DNA from: Polynucleobacter sp. MWH-Aus1W21
GTDB taxonomy: Bacteria > Pseudomonadota > Gammaproteobacteria > Burkholderiales > Burkholderiaceae
Length of the DNA: 64,000 nt
NCBI RefSeq assembly: GCF_018687275.1
Contig: NZ_CP061287.1
Span: 1,612,001 to 1,676,000 of the forward strand
Direction: 5' to 3'
The stretch's first letter is position 1. Every line of letters starts with the position of its first letter. Below the pieces are notes generated by a model. The model was not told the origin of the DNA. It saw only the letters and a program-made list of their open reading frames with translations, and searched no databases. Position numbers and translations under genes: made by a program. Shown piece after piece: positions 52,569 through 60,508 of this stretch.

Positions 52569-53090
52569 CTAGGTAGACTGCTTATTCATCTCACGAATAA
52601 TCGCGCACAAAGTCTTCATATTTTGCAAGCTGGGTTTTAAATTCTTCGCATATATGAGTTGCGCCTTGTCCGAGTTAATCTCGAGAGCGGATCGATTAAT
52701 AATCAAATCACACAGATTACTGATCACGCCTCTAGCAACAGATTCGTTATTAGTAATAATCTCTTTAAAAGCACCAGCTGTAAGCGATAAAAGGGTGCTT
52801 TCTTGAGTTGCAATAACCGTAGCAGAACGTGGCAATCCATCAATCACCGAAAACTCACCCACACTCTGGTCGGGAAAAATTTCGGCCACCACATTTCGTT
52901 CACTTGCAATAGCAAACTTTCCAGTGACCACTTGTAATTGACCGGTCTTTAGGATGAACATCCCCGATGGCTCATCTCGCTGCTTAAATAAAACAGCGCC
53001 TTCCCCAAGCTCAGTCTCAATCATTGCGTGACGAATAACGGAAAACTCGTGGGGAGCTAAGTTGCCCAAGATTCCAGGAAAGTTATCCAC
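52569..53090 (-). CDS. Cyclic nucleotide-binding domain protein 2
   Basis: A 173-residue protein starting at GTG 53090. A CRP-type domain (EGAVLFKQRDEPSGMFILKTGQLQVV; SVGEFSVIDGLPRSATVIA) occupies about residues 25-130. The C-terminal helix (KAQLIYAKNLKPSLQNMKTLC) is closely similar to that of the protein at 52001-52558, and no DNA-binding domain is present. It is convergent with that gene, ten bases apart. It likely reports the same cAMP signal to a partner through the helix. Confidence 0.85.
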   Translation of the reverse strand: MDNFPGILGNLAPHEFSVIRHAMIETELGEGAVLFKQRDEPSGMFILKTGQLQVVTGKFAIASERNVVAEIFPDQSVGEFSVIDGLPRSATVIATQESTLLSLTAGAFKEIITNNESVARGVISNLCDLIINRSALEINSDKAQLIYAKNLKPSLQNMKTLCAIIREMNKQST

Positions 53091-53223
53091 GAGTATTTAG
53101 CTTTATTTCTTTATCGGTTGATTATTTGCTCATTGAAGCATAGTACACAAGTCGGCTTTTGGGTGATTTTCCAATTTAAGCGGAATATAATTAAGTTGTT
53201 GAATCTAAGCGAGCGAGGCAGTC

Positions 53224-53595
53224 ATGACACCAGCAGATACAGAAAGGCAAGCGGAACTTCTTCAAAGAGCGAAAATTCTAGCGCATGCTAGTGAACTCTA
53301 CACGAAGGCAGCGGCAGCCGTAGCGGCCAACCAACCAGAAGAAGTTCGTTATCGCTATATTAAATCAGCCAAAGAATCCATAGAGGAAGCATTTCCAGAG
53401 GTCTTTCAAGTGCGCCACCCCGCGCCAAAGTATGCCATCAAGGAAGAGCATGACTACAGGGTCCTGAAAACTATTGGACTCGCAGCTTTGATACTGGGGA
53501 TTCTGTTCTCTTTTGTAAAGTTTGGACCTACGGGCGACTTAAGCAAAACTTGGACCACAGATGATGTCGCCAAATCGACTGCATATCCTAAGTAA
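53224..53595 (+). CDS. Hypothetical helical protein with one membrane helix
   Basis: A 123-residue protein. Residues 1-60 are helical and alanine-rich (AKILAHASELYTKAAAAVAAN), and a membrane helix lies at about residues 82-100 (TIGLAALILGILFSFVKFG) with a short outer tail. The ATG at 53224 has GAGCGAGGCAG upstream as a possible ribosome-binding site. Nothing is recognised. It follows the cyclic-nucleotide genes, on the opposite strand to the second one. Confidence 0.6.
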   Translation: MTPADTERQAELLQRAKILAHASELYTKAAAAVAANQPEEVRYRYIKSAKESIEEAFPEVFQVRHPAPKYAIKEEHDYRVLKTIGLAALILGILFSFVKFGPTGDLSKTWTTDDVAKSTAYPK

Positions 53596-53610
53596 GCAGA
53601 TTAAAAGCAC

Positions 53611-53871
53611 TTAAGGCAAGATATTGGTGTTTCTTTGATATCTATTGATGTGTCTATCAGCGCTAGCTGGAATCAAGGCAACTGGATCTGGATTATCCAA
53701 ACGAATATCTACTGTAACTGCAGGGCTAGGTTGCGCCACTTTTAAATCCGCAGGCTTGGGATGCGCACGCACATTCGCGGTATCAGGCACGATTCTTTTG
53801 GAATGCAAAGTATTGTCCGACCGCTGGTTTGAGGTACTTAAATAAGAAGCCTGCAAATTTAACTTATCCAT
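53611..53871 (-). CDS. Hypothetical protein (86 aa)
   Basis: An 86-codon frame from the ATG at 53871 encoding a hydrophilic, proline- and aspartate-rich, probably disordered protein (KPADLKVAQPSPAVTVDIRL). No ribosome-binding site is clear, and the plus strand here is also open, so coding strand is uncertain. It is convergent with the preceding membrane protein gene. No family is recognised. Confidence 0.4.
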   Translation of the reverse strand: MDKLNLQASYLSTSNQRSDNTLHSKRIVPDTANVRAHPKPADLKVAQPSPAVTVDIRLDNPDPVALIPASADRHINRYQRNTNILP

Positions 53872-53943
53872 ACGATTGAGTATATCGCTTTAGCTTCTTT
53901 TTATACAAAACATGGGTTAAGTTCATTTTAGGGCCATTGAATA

Positions 53944-54501
53944 CTAAACCTCAGAGGCTACTAAAGCCTCTGCAAACTTCATTTCTAAAGCCAACCTCTT
54001 GAATCCTGGCTGGTCAGGATAGGTTTTTGAGAGGTAATAAATGAGCTCTCGGTCTGTTTTTCCATAAGCATGGTCTTTCAGCAATGTTCTCAGAGCCCAA
54101 ATCAACTGCAAGGTAGACCGCTCTTCGCGTAACGCATTGACCTTTTCTTCAGAAACTTCATCCAAGGAATCCAAATCCACTCCTTGTGCAAATGCAGCCA
54201 ACCTGGTTGGCATATCCCATTTACGAACTTGCCTAGCCCAAAATAAAAAACGCTTAAAGTCAACACGCATATTTTGCGCAGAAAAGTTTTGGATCCATGC
54301 ATGCTCGGTCAGCAAATCCAATTTCGCCCTGAATTCTGCATACTGACCATCAAAATTCGATTGGTCAAAATGCAACTCACCAGCTGCATCGCGAACGGGA
54401 AACTTCACTTGCTTGGGATTAATGCCATGAACCAAGGCGGCTGCTTGCCAGGTATATACATACGGTTTAGAAAACCAGAAATCCCATTCAATCTCAGCCA
54501 T
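53944..54501 (-). CDS. Hypothetical protein (185 aa), soluble
   Basis: A 185-residue soluble protein with tryptophan/phenylalanine-rich start (EIEWDFWFSKPYVYTWQAAALVHGINP) and a charged helical C-terminal half. The initial part, in which aromatic residues precede AAALVHGINP, suggests a small helical domain. No known family or catalytic motif is recognised. It stands alone on the minus strand, divergent from the next small exported protein. Confidence 0.6.
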   Translation of the reverse strand: MAEIEWDFWFSKPYVYTWQAAALVHGINPKQVKFPVRDAAGELHFDQSNFDGQYAEFRAKLDLLTEHAWIQNFSAQNMRVDFKRFLFWARQVRKWDMPTRLAAFAQGVDLDSLDEVSEEKVNALREERSTLQLIWALRTLLKDHAYGKTDRELIYYLSKTYPDQPGFKRLALEMKFAEALVASEV

Positions 54502-54618
54502 ACACCATGCCTTATTTAGTCATTACTAGGCATAGCTTACTATGATCGCTCCACTTATAGTCGCACATTCGGGCATCTGTTAAATTAAAGCCATATCCAC
54601 TGCGCACATAGAATCATC

Positions 54619-54960
54619 ATGACAAAACTAAGACTTTTTTCCCTACTGCTACTGCTTTCCTGCAATGCATTCGCAGAGCTGTCTATCACTGATTTTCAAA
54701 GCAAGAGTAAAACCCAGACCTCCAATACCTACATCAATGGGCTGAGCAGTGGATTCAATGCAATAAACAGTAAGTTAGTGGCGGAAGATGCCGTGCCGCT
54801 ATATTGCTTGCCACCATTCTTAAATTTGACTACCGCTAATTACAGGCAAATTATCAGTATGGGCATACAGGAATTGGGACCCGTAGTGAGCGTTAAGCCC
54901 AACGTAGACCAGATTTTGCTCAATGAGCTTATCAAACTCTACCCCTGCGGCTACAACTAA
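54619..54960 (+). CDS. Small exported protein, Rap1a/Tai-like
   Basis: A 113-residue protein with a signal peptide (residues 1-19, ending NAFAE). The pattern YINGLSSGFNAIN, a cysteine in YCLPPFLNLT, and a second cysteine in LYPCGYN at the end is like the Rap1a/Tai family, whose two cysteines form a disulfide. Known members are immunity proteins of type VI effectors, but stand-alone relatives are common and no effector gene is near. Periplasmic; tentative family call. Confidence 0.5.
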   Translation: MTKLRLFSLLLLLSCNAFAELSITDFQSKSKTQTSNTYINGLSSGFNAINSKLVAEDAVPLYCLPPFLNLTTANYRQIISMGIQELGPVVSVKPNVDQILLNELIKLYPCGYN

Positions 54961-55181
54961 ATAGATCCCGCCTTCTTTGTAGAAGCTCCTGCCTTTTCTT
55001 CTTGAGCGGCATCCTTGGCATATTGCTCTGCCATTTCGGCATAACGCTCTGACACCTCAGCATCTAATGTGGTCTTGCTTGTGCTGGTATTGTTCGCGAC
55101 TGGTGCGGGCCCCGTTAGCGAATAAAACCCTAACAAAAGAGTGCTCATCATTAGCCCAATTGGGGCAATATACTTTTTCAT
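54957..55181 (-). CDS. Small exported or membrane-anchored hypothetical protein
   Basis: A 74-residue protein from the ATG at 55181. An N-terminal hydrophobic helix (IAPIGLMMSTLLLGFYSL) is followed by a charged helical tail (SERYAEMAEQYAKDAAQEEKAG). It could be a signal anchor with a coiled, periplasmic tail. Its end overlaps the end of the convergent exported protein by four bases. Nothing is recognised. Confidence 0.5.
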   Translation of the reverse strand: MKKYIAPIGLMMSTLLLGFYSLTGPAPVANNTSTSKTTLDAEVSERYAEMAEQYAKDAAQEEKAGASTKKAGSI

Positions 55182-55192
55182 GTTAGCAACCA

Positions 55193-55378
55193 CTATCGAA
55201 TTGTGACCAGCCGAGCAAGGTTGGGGTGAATCACATTGGGTAGAGCCTCACTTGGATAGCTACGCTTTCCGATCTGCTCTTGCCATAACAAGCGACCCTT
55301 TACCAGATCATCAATATGCAACGGCACAAACACGGTCGAAGCGTTAGAAGTATTACTTTTTGCTTGGAGCTGACCCAT
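55193..55378 (-). CDS. Small hypothetical protein (61 aa)
   Basis: From the ATG at 55378, with GGGAGG four bases upstream; longer in-frame starts up to 55426 exist. The protein is soluble and contains VPLHIDDLVKGRLLWQEQIG in the middle. It ends 11 bases before the start of the small anchored protein downstream, so they may be co-transcribed. Family unknown. Confidence 0.5.
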   Translation of the reverse strand: MGQLQAKSNTSNASTVFVPLHIDDLVKGRLLWQEQIGKRSYPSEALPNVIHPNLARLVTIR

Positions 55379-55426
55379 ATAACCTCCCATGAAAAGCCAA
55401 CGCATTGAGTAATATCCTAGACGCAA

Positions 55427-55744
55427 AATCGACTGATAAAAAGCCAGTAGGCCTAGATATCATCCCTTTTCTTATCAGGTGAAATATCTTTGCAAGCTAA
55501 TGATTTAATTAGGTATTTTTTTCAATAATGAATTCATTGGCCCTATGTAGGGCAGCATTAAGCCATTAAATTCAATGAATTCATGGGGATAGCAGCTGGC
55601 GCTGATAAATCTCTTAATGAGGGGTAGTAAACCTCTGATTTATATCAAGGTTTTCGAGCTGAGGCGCCAACAATATAAGTAAAAGTAAGGAAGACTATTT
55701 TACTCATTCCTAAACAATCTATAGGCTGAGGACCGTTGTGACAG
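55427..55744. other. Intergenic region, no gene seen
   Basis: About 320 bases without a convincing reading frame. It holds two copies of the palindromic ATGAATTCAT, about 50 bases apart (the first at 55528-55537), and a small hairpin GCCCTA-TG-TAGGGC at 55540-55553. These could be regulatory or belong to an untranslated RNA, but nothing firm can be called. Confidence 0.4.
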
Positions 55745-56089
55745 TTAGCGTATCAATAAACGGCTCAATGCTCCGCGCGCTTCAGGAACACCCAAATCCA
55801 TTGCCATCTGTAATAAAGCGGTCGCCTTAGGGATGTCGCCATAGTGACTTTTCACAACCCCATAGTTATAAATTGCTTGGGCATTCTTGCGACCCGCTTC
55901 TCGATCGAGTTCGTCAAACAATGTGGACATCTGAGAGGGATTGAGTTGCCCATCTAAAGCCATTTTGCAAGGAGCCAGAAAGGTGCTTTCAAAGCCCCCA
56001 ACCTCAAGCGCCATAAAAGCCTCAAAGGCTTGTGGATATAGGCCGAGCTTTAAGAAATCCTCGGCACGCTCAAAGTCTGCGTTATACAT
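55745..56089 (-). CDS. Small TPR/Sel1-like protein, local family member 2
   Basis: A 114-residue helical protein, a paralogue of the one at 44288-44647. GLYPQAFEAFMALEVGGFE, LFDELDREAGRKNAQAIYNYG and PKATALLQMAMDLGVPEARGAL line up with the same positions there. Predicted to be two TPR/Sel1-like helix pairs and cytoplasmic. It opens the minus-strand hypothetical group that leads to the bactofilins. Function unknown. Confidence 0.7.
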   Translation of the reverse strand: MYNADFERAEDFLKLGLYPQAFEAFMALEVGGFESTFLAPCKMALDGQLNPSQMSTLFDELDREAGRKNAQAIYNYGVVKSHYGDIPKATALLQMAMDLGVPEARGALSRLLIR

Positions 56090-56155
56090 AATGAATGCTA
56101 GCTAATGATATGAATGACGACATTTTACATTGTCGCTTTTGCGCGGGATCGCCGT

Positions 56156-56704
56156 CTAGACAGTGATCAACTCCCATGCACCATTTAACTTTGCATGAAA
56201 TGGCTCGTTATATCGATAAAACTCAATATTTCCAAAGCGGTTATCTGCATCCAATATTTGATTTGAAAGGGCGACAATACTCGAGGGCTGCCAGTTAAAG
56301 TCGGGCTGCTCCACCCAGGCTTTAATGCCCTCTTCACGCTTAATAAAGTGATCCATTGCGCCAATCATCTTGGTGATTTCTTGGCCATAAGTCACAATCG
56401 CCCGCAGAAAGTTAGGCGAATCCGCCAAGGACAATTGAATCACTATGTAAGGCAGAGCGAAGGCTAATGATTTGTGTTTTCGCGCATTGCGAAAGTAAAC
56501 CTGCCTAGTAATGTCCCATTGCTTATCGGTGCTATCGAGTGAGTAATCAAACACCCAATCTTTGCTATAAAAAAAGATGCACTGCTGCCCTACTATTTCA
56601 TCTGTAATCGTGCGGACATGAGTCTGCTCTCGTAATAAGCGTAGCTGCTCATAAGGCTGTAATTTAACAACCGATGCACCATCTAAATCCATTGATGAGC
56701 TCAT
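56156..56704 (-). CDS. Hypothetical protein (182 aa), coupled to a membrane protein
   Basis: A 182-residue soluble protein of mixed alpha/beta look (IVGQQCIFFYSKDWVFDYSL; LAFALPYIVIQLSLADSPNF near residues 80-99). No signal peptide, membrane helix or known family was seen. Its ATG overlaps the stop of the 425-residue membrane protein gene as ATGA, so the two are translated together and probably work together. Confidence 0.6.
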   Translation of the reverse strand: MSSSMDLDGASVVKLQPYEQLRLLREQTHVRTITDEIVGQQCIFFYSKDWVFDYSLDSTDKQWDITRQVYFRNARKHKSLAFALPYIVIQLSLADSPNFLRAIVTYGQEITKMIGAMDHFIKREEGIKAWVEQPDFNWQPSSIVALSNQILDADNRFGNIEFYRYNEPFHAKLNGAWELITV

Positions 56705-57978
56705 TCCTTTTTCTTGAATGGCTCAACAACTAAATCAGCCTTATCTCCGAGGTCTCGGCTAATGCGGTAGACAAAGTTTTGGTCATAAATGAAAAAATAT
56801 TTTTTCAGGAAAGGGTCTGCCAACACAATTTTTCTAAAATTACCATCGCTCAGACTGTTTACTAAAGCCAAAGTTTTTTGATTCTCTGGCTTTACAGCAA
56901 TGCTCAGATCTTGTGCGCCAGGGATTCTAGCAAGTAAATCCGCTTTAGTGATGGATCCTTCATAAAAAGCAGGGCAGCATGTAATAACGCCCTTAGGCCT
57001 CAAGCCAGTCCATGCAAATTCCTCATCACCATATTTAATAGTAGTTGGGCTAACAGATAATTTCTGCTTACCGCCATTCTCTGAATTCCAAAGCCCAATC
57101 CAGCGCTCATTAATGGGCGGATTGATACTGGCTCTTGAGGGATCTTGCGTCTCAGCAACAACCACGGCAGGCGCTGTATCTTGATCCGCCTTTGGGCTTG
57201 CGGAGTCGGCCGCAACGGACTCTGGCGCTTGCAAAGCTGGGACAACTGGAGTAGCAGGGGCCACTTTGTTATGTGAATTCGCATAGTAAAGTCCGCCCAG
57301 CACGATAGAAAATAAGAGTACCCCTAATACCACCGTGAGCTTGGTGTGCTGGTTTTGATTGGTTAGTCTATCCAAAAGACGAACGTCTTGATCGCGATCC
57401 AAGTCGGACTCAATCCGTCCAAATGCAGCCGCTGCAGCAGTAAATGCTGATGAAGTATCGAGCGTTTGCGAAATTGCTTCTACTGCCTCTGTTTTGATTG
57501 GTTCTGGACTTGCTAATACTTCGTCATCCTGTGAATCTAGATTCTCCGAAAATACAGGAGCCTCTCGAGATGGGCACTCCAACTCGTGTGCAAATTGGAT
57601 CGCACCATCTCTATGGGAAAAAATTCTGTTTTGAACTGTAAGTTGATTTAAGACCGTATTTCGTTCGATCTGATACTTGTCAACTAAATACAAAATGTAG
57701 GAATCATTCTTTAAGTCTTTGGGGCCCACAAAAGTGCGTAGTGTTTTTGCTCTAACAGGTACAAAGAAAATTCCGATAGATAAAAAGATGATCCCAAAAA
57801 ACCATTTCAATTGCGGCGCAGTACGGAATTGATCAGCAATAAATTGCGCACTTGCAGCAAGATCAAAAGATGCATTCCCAGTCCTAGCTGAAGCAAGCAA
57901 TAAAACGCATCCGCAGATGATTGCGGTAATCTTTAACGCTAACTGAAGGCGCCAAGAATAATTGGTCTGATCTTGCAT
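56701..57978 (-). CDS. Hypothetical membrane protein with large C-terminal soluble domain
   Basis: A 425-residue protein. Two membrane helices at about residues 10-30 and 58-76 are followed by a cytoplasmic middle of about 130 residues. A third helix near residues 210-232 (LTVVLGVLLFSIVLGGLYYA) leads to a proline/alanine-rich linker, and the C-terminal 150 residues form a soluble domain on the other side (RWIGLWNSENGGKQKLSVS; VITCCPAFYEGSITKADLL). The ATG has AAGGA seven bases upstream. No family is recognised. The next gene on this strand overlaps it by four bases. Confidence 0.65.
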   Translation of the reverse strand: MQDQTNYSWRLQLALKITAIICGCVLLLASARTGNASFDLAASAQFIADQFRTAPQLKWFFGIIFLSIGIFFVPVRAKTLRTFVGPKDLKNDSYILYLVDKYQIERNTVLNQLTVQNRIFSHRDGAIQFAHELECPSREAPVFSENLDSQDDEVLASPEPIKTEAVEAISQTLDTSSAFTAAAAAFGRIESDLDRDQDVRLLDRLTNQNQHTKLTVVLGVLLFSIVLGGLYYANSHNKVAPATPVVPALQAPESVAADSASPKADQDTAPAVVVAETQDPSRASINPPINERWIGLWNSENGGKQKLSVSPTTIKYGDEEFAWTGLRPKGVITCCPAFYEGSITKADLLARIPGAQDLSIAVKPENQKTLALVNSLSDGNFRKIVLADPFLKKYFFIYDQNFVYRISRDLGDKADLVVEPFKKKE

Positions 57979-58085
57979 TTAATATCCTTGCATTATTAAG
58001 AATCTCACTGCTGAAATACTATCGCCCCCGATACCCAGAGGCAAACAGTAATTTTAACCAAAACAGGGATATGCGTCTGTGAAAG

Positions 58086-58445
58086 CTAGGCAGATCTACC
58101 AGGCTTGGAATCCGCCTTGCGGCCATCAGGACCGGAAGAGGCATTTTGCTCTAAGGCTGCAGCCTTTGCATCGGCAGCGATCTTTTCTAGGCGTTGCTCC
58201 TCTGCCAATGCAATAGCTTGCTCTTTAGCGAGTAGTTTGGCATGTGTATCGGTCGACCCAAAGTTATCAGTTAACTTAAACCGCGCCAAAAAATCCTCTT
58301 TAGTCATAAAACGTATATTGGAGTCACTTAAATTCTTATACTCAACAAAAATCACTCCTAGCGCATTGGGGTCCATAACCTGCTTAATTGCAACCCTTTT
58401 GCCGTTTTCATCTTCAAATATATCGTGTCTTTGGGGATCGCTCAT
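58086..58445 (-). CDS. Hypothetical protein (119 aa), coiled tail
   Basis: A 119-residue soluble protein. The first 60 residues contain VEYKNLSDSNIRFMTKEDFLARF, and a charged coiled-coil segment follows (KLLAKEQAIALAEEQRLEKIAADAKAAAL). The end is disordered (GPDGRKADSKPGRSA). No family is recognised. It is divergent from the YggT gene. Confidence 0.6.
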   Translation of the reverse strand: MSDPQRHDIFEDENGKRVAIKQVMDPNALGVIFVEYKNLSDSNIRFMTKEDFLARFKLTDNFGSTDTHAKLLAKEQAIALAEEQRLEKIAADAKAAALEQNASSGPDGRKADSKPGRSA

Positions 58446-58553
58446 ACTGAACCTAACTCATAATTAATTGCAAAAAGATGCCCTCAAGGGGGTGTGATGA
58501 AAACATTTTCGGTGGTCAACCCCTAAATGTCAATTTAGAAAATTGGGGTTAAG

Positions 58554-59156
58554 ATGGGTCATTCTTTCCCTTGGGTGCGAGTATTTGCCATGGTCTTCGA
58601 GCTTTTTCAGATTATTTTGCAAGCCATCACTACGGTATTGGTAGCTGCATGCTTATTGTTAAGCTATCTTCATTATTTGAAAATTAATATTGCTCCCAAC
58701 TCAGGAAATCCACTAGGCCAATTTTTATTACCCATGACCAATTGGCTGGTTTTGCCATTACGCAGGATCATGCCTTCTAGTGGCCGAATTGATGTTTGCG
58801 CCTTGTTAGCGAGCTACTTATTGGTGCTAGCCAAAACACTACTTCTACTTTTTTTATCTCACAATAACCTTTTTGGGATCGGCTTGCTAGTCTTGGCCGC
58901 ATTTGACTGGACCAATCTAGTGCTCTCGGGATTAATTGGAATTGTGCTGGTTTATGCGCTCTTTAGCTGGACCGGAACACACTCACCTACACAGGCGGTC
59001 TTTAATGAAATGGTTAATCCATTACTAAAACCCATTCGAAAAATCGCACCCACCATTTCAGGTATTGATTTTTCATCACTGATTTTGATTGTGTTGATTC
59101 AAATGGCGACAGTACTACTCAGTCGTCTAGAAGTCCTGGCTCTGGGACTTATATAA
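58554..59156 (+). CDS. YggT family membrane protein
   Basis: A 200-residue protein with two YggT repeats. The first has LLPMTNWLVLPLRRIMPSSGRID and the second NPLLKPIRKIAPTISGIDFSSL, each followed by a hydrophobic helix; about five helices in total. YggT proteins are linked to osmotic or envelope stress. The ATG at 58554 is used; an ATG at 58590 could also start the family homology. It is convergent with the ParA-like gene, 12 bases apart. Confidence 0.88.
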   Translation: MGHSFPWVRVFAMVFELFQIILQAITTVLVAACLLLSYLHYLKINIAPNSGNPLGQFLLPMTNWLVLPLRRIMPSSGRIDVCALLASYLLVLAKTLLLLFLSHNNLFGIGLLVLAAFDWTNLVLSGLIGIVLVYALFSWTGTHSPTQAVFNEMVNPLLKPIRKIAPTISGIDFSSLILIVLIQMATVLLSRLEVLALGLI

Positions 59157-59168
59157 ATATGCTAGCCC

Positions 59169-60071
59169 TTAGTTTTTGCGCAAAAAGCCTGGTATAAAGC
59201 GTCCGCCGATAGACCGCACTGGTGATGGCGTTTTTGGATGAAGTTCGTTTGAGGCTTCAATCGACTCCATTGCAGATCCGCCATAAAAGCCCAGCGTCTT
59301 GGCGCGATTACGGTAATCATCCAATATGCTGACCTTTTTAGCCACCTCACGATTAATGGTGGTTCCAGCAATACTTAAGGTCTTCTTGATATCCTTGCGC
59401 TCATCAATCTTCTGAGAGATGTATTTCCCAAAATCACAGAAGTTTTCAGCAATAGCCCGGTCGGGGCAAACGCAAAAGAAATCCTCATATACATAGGAGT
59501 CAACTTCCGGAATGCGAAAAATCGGCGGCGTGATATGGCAGTTAATCAAAAAATCTAAATTGGTGAATGATCCCACAGAAGAATAATGCGGATCAACTCT
59601 GCTTGGAACAATTAAGATAGTTTGTTTCGTAGCAGCTAAGCGAGACATCTTTTTTTGCACATACTCCAGAATAAAAATCTCTGTACTCGCCATTTCAAAT
59701 TTCGCGCCCGAGCTAGGAGTTATAACAATATCAAAATCGAGCATAAAGTCTTCTGACATTGCTGGCGTCCATGTGAAATCACAAATGCTGATGTCTGCAT
59801 TGGATGAGAATTTGCGTACGCCAGCTCTAGCACTCAGCAGTGCCATACCCACGCTTTGATAATTAATTTCTACCTGATTAACAATCACGCCAATATTGGG
59901 CGCCTTTTTTGCCCAGTGCGAAGAGGAGGCCTGACGATCAAAGTCGATTAAGGCGACTTTTTCACCCTCTTGCATGGCGAGGTATGCCGCCAAATTGGCC
60001 GCAATCGTACTCTTGCCAACACCGCCTTTTTGGTTGGTTACTAGAATTTTGATTGGCTCACAAGCTGGCAT
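59169..60071 (-). CDS. ParA/MinD-like ATPase beside bactofilins
   Basis: A 300-residue P-loop ATPase of the ParA/MinD/MipZ group. The deviant Walker A is NQKGGVGKSTIAANLAAYLA (about residues 13-32), the second motif is ALIDFDRQASSSHWA near residues 38-52, and the third is in SICDFTWTP near residues 94-102. It starts seven bases after the stop of the first bactofilin. No ParB or parS-like partner is seen. It may position the bactofilin assemblies or envelope enzymes, by analogy with other ParA-like ATPases. Confidence 0.85.
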   Translation of the reverse strand: MPACEPIKILVTNQKGGVGKSTIAANLAAYLAMQEGEKVALIDFDRQASSSHWAKKAPNIGVIVNQVEINYQSVGMALLSARAGVRKFSSNADISICDFTWTPAMSEDFMLDFDIVITPSSGAKFEMASTEIFILEYVQKKMSRLAATKQTILIVPSRVDPHYSSVGSFTNLDFLINCHITPPIFRIPEVDSYVYEDFFCVCPDRAIAENFCDFGKYISQKIDERKDIKKTLSIAGTTINREVAKKVSILDDYRNRAKTLGFYGGSAMESIEASNELHPKTPSPVRSIGGRFIPGFLRKN

Positions 60072-60078
60072 TTTTTAA

Positions 60079-60495
60079 CTACTCCGCTTCATCACCATTA
60101 TCGATTAACAACTCTTGATCAGTGATTTTAGAAAGCAAGCCACTTAAACGAGCACCGTTTTCGATCCAAATTTGGTCGTAAACGATATCGCCGTGTACAT
60201 CTGCACCTCTATGCAACTCCACTCTCTCAGTAGCACGCACATTACCCTCCACGCGACCCGCAACTAATACCCGTGGGGCGGAAATATTGCCTTGTACCAA
60301 TCCAGTTTTACCCAAAGCGATGCAAAGATCTGCGCCCTGTTTGGACTCTACATCTCCAATGATCGTGCCATCAATACGCATACTTTTGGTAGCAACAATG
60401 CGTCCAAAAATCTCCAGGTCATTACCGATGATCGAGCCGAAGGTTTCCCGAGAGGGATCCAATAATCGAACTGCATGACTTTGTTTAAAGGCCAT
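60079..60495 (-). CDS. Bactofilin family protein (138 aa)
   Basis: A 138-residue bactofilin. The central beta-helix has regular six-residue-type turns: SIIGNDLEIFGRIVATKSMRIDGTIIGDVESKQGADLCIALGKTGLVQGNISAPRVLVAGRVEGNVRATERVELHRGADVHGDIVYDQ is the continuous repeat region (abridged here to key turns DGTIIGDV, QGNISAPRVLVAG, HGDIVYDQIWIENGA). Bactofilins polymerise without nucleotide and act in cell shape or protein localisation. Last of three in tandem. Confidence 0.9.
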   Translation of the reverse strand: MAFKQSHAVRLLDPSRETFGSIIGNDLEIFGRIVATKSMRIDGTIIGDVESKQGADLCIALGKTGLVQGNISAPRVLVAGRVEGNVRATERVELHRGADVHGDIVYDQIWIENGARLSGLLSKITDQELLIDNGDEAE

Positions 60496-60508
60496 GGCAC
60501 ATTAGTTA

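Noticed and set aside
55427..55744. Possible small RNA gene in the gap
   Set aside because: Only a six-base hairpin and two short palindromes are visible; no promoter-terminator pair supports a transcript.
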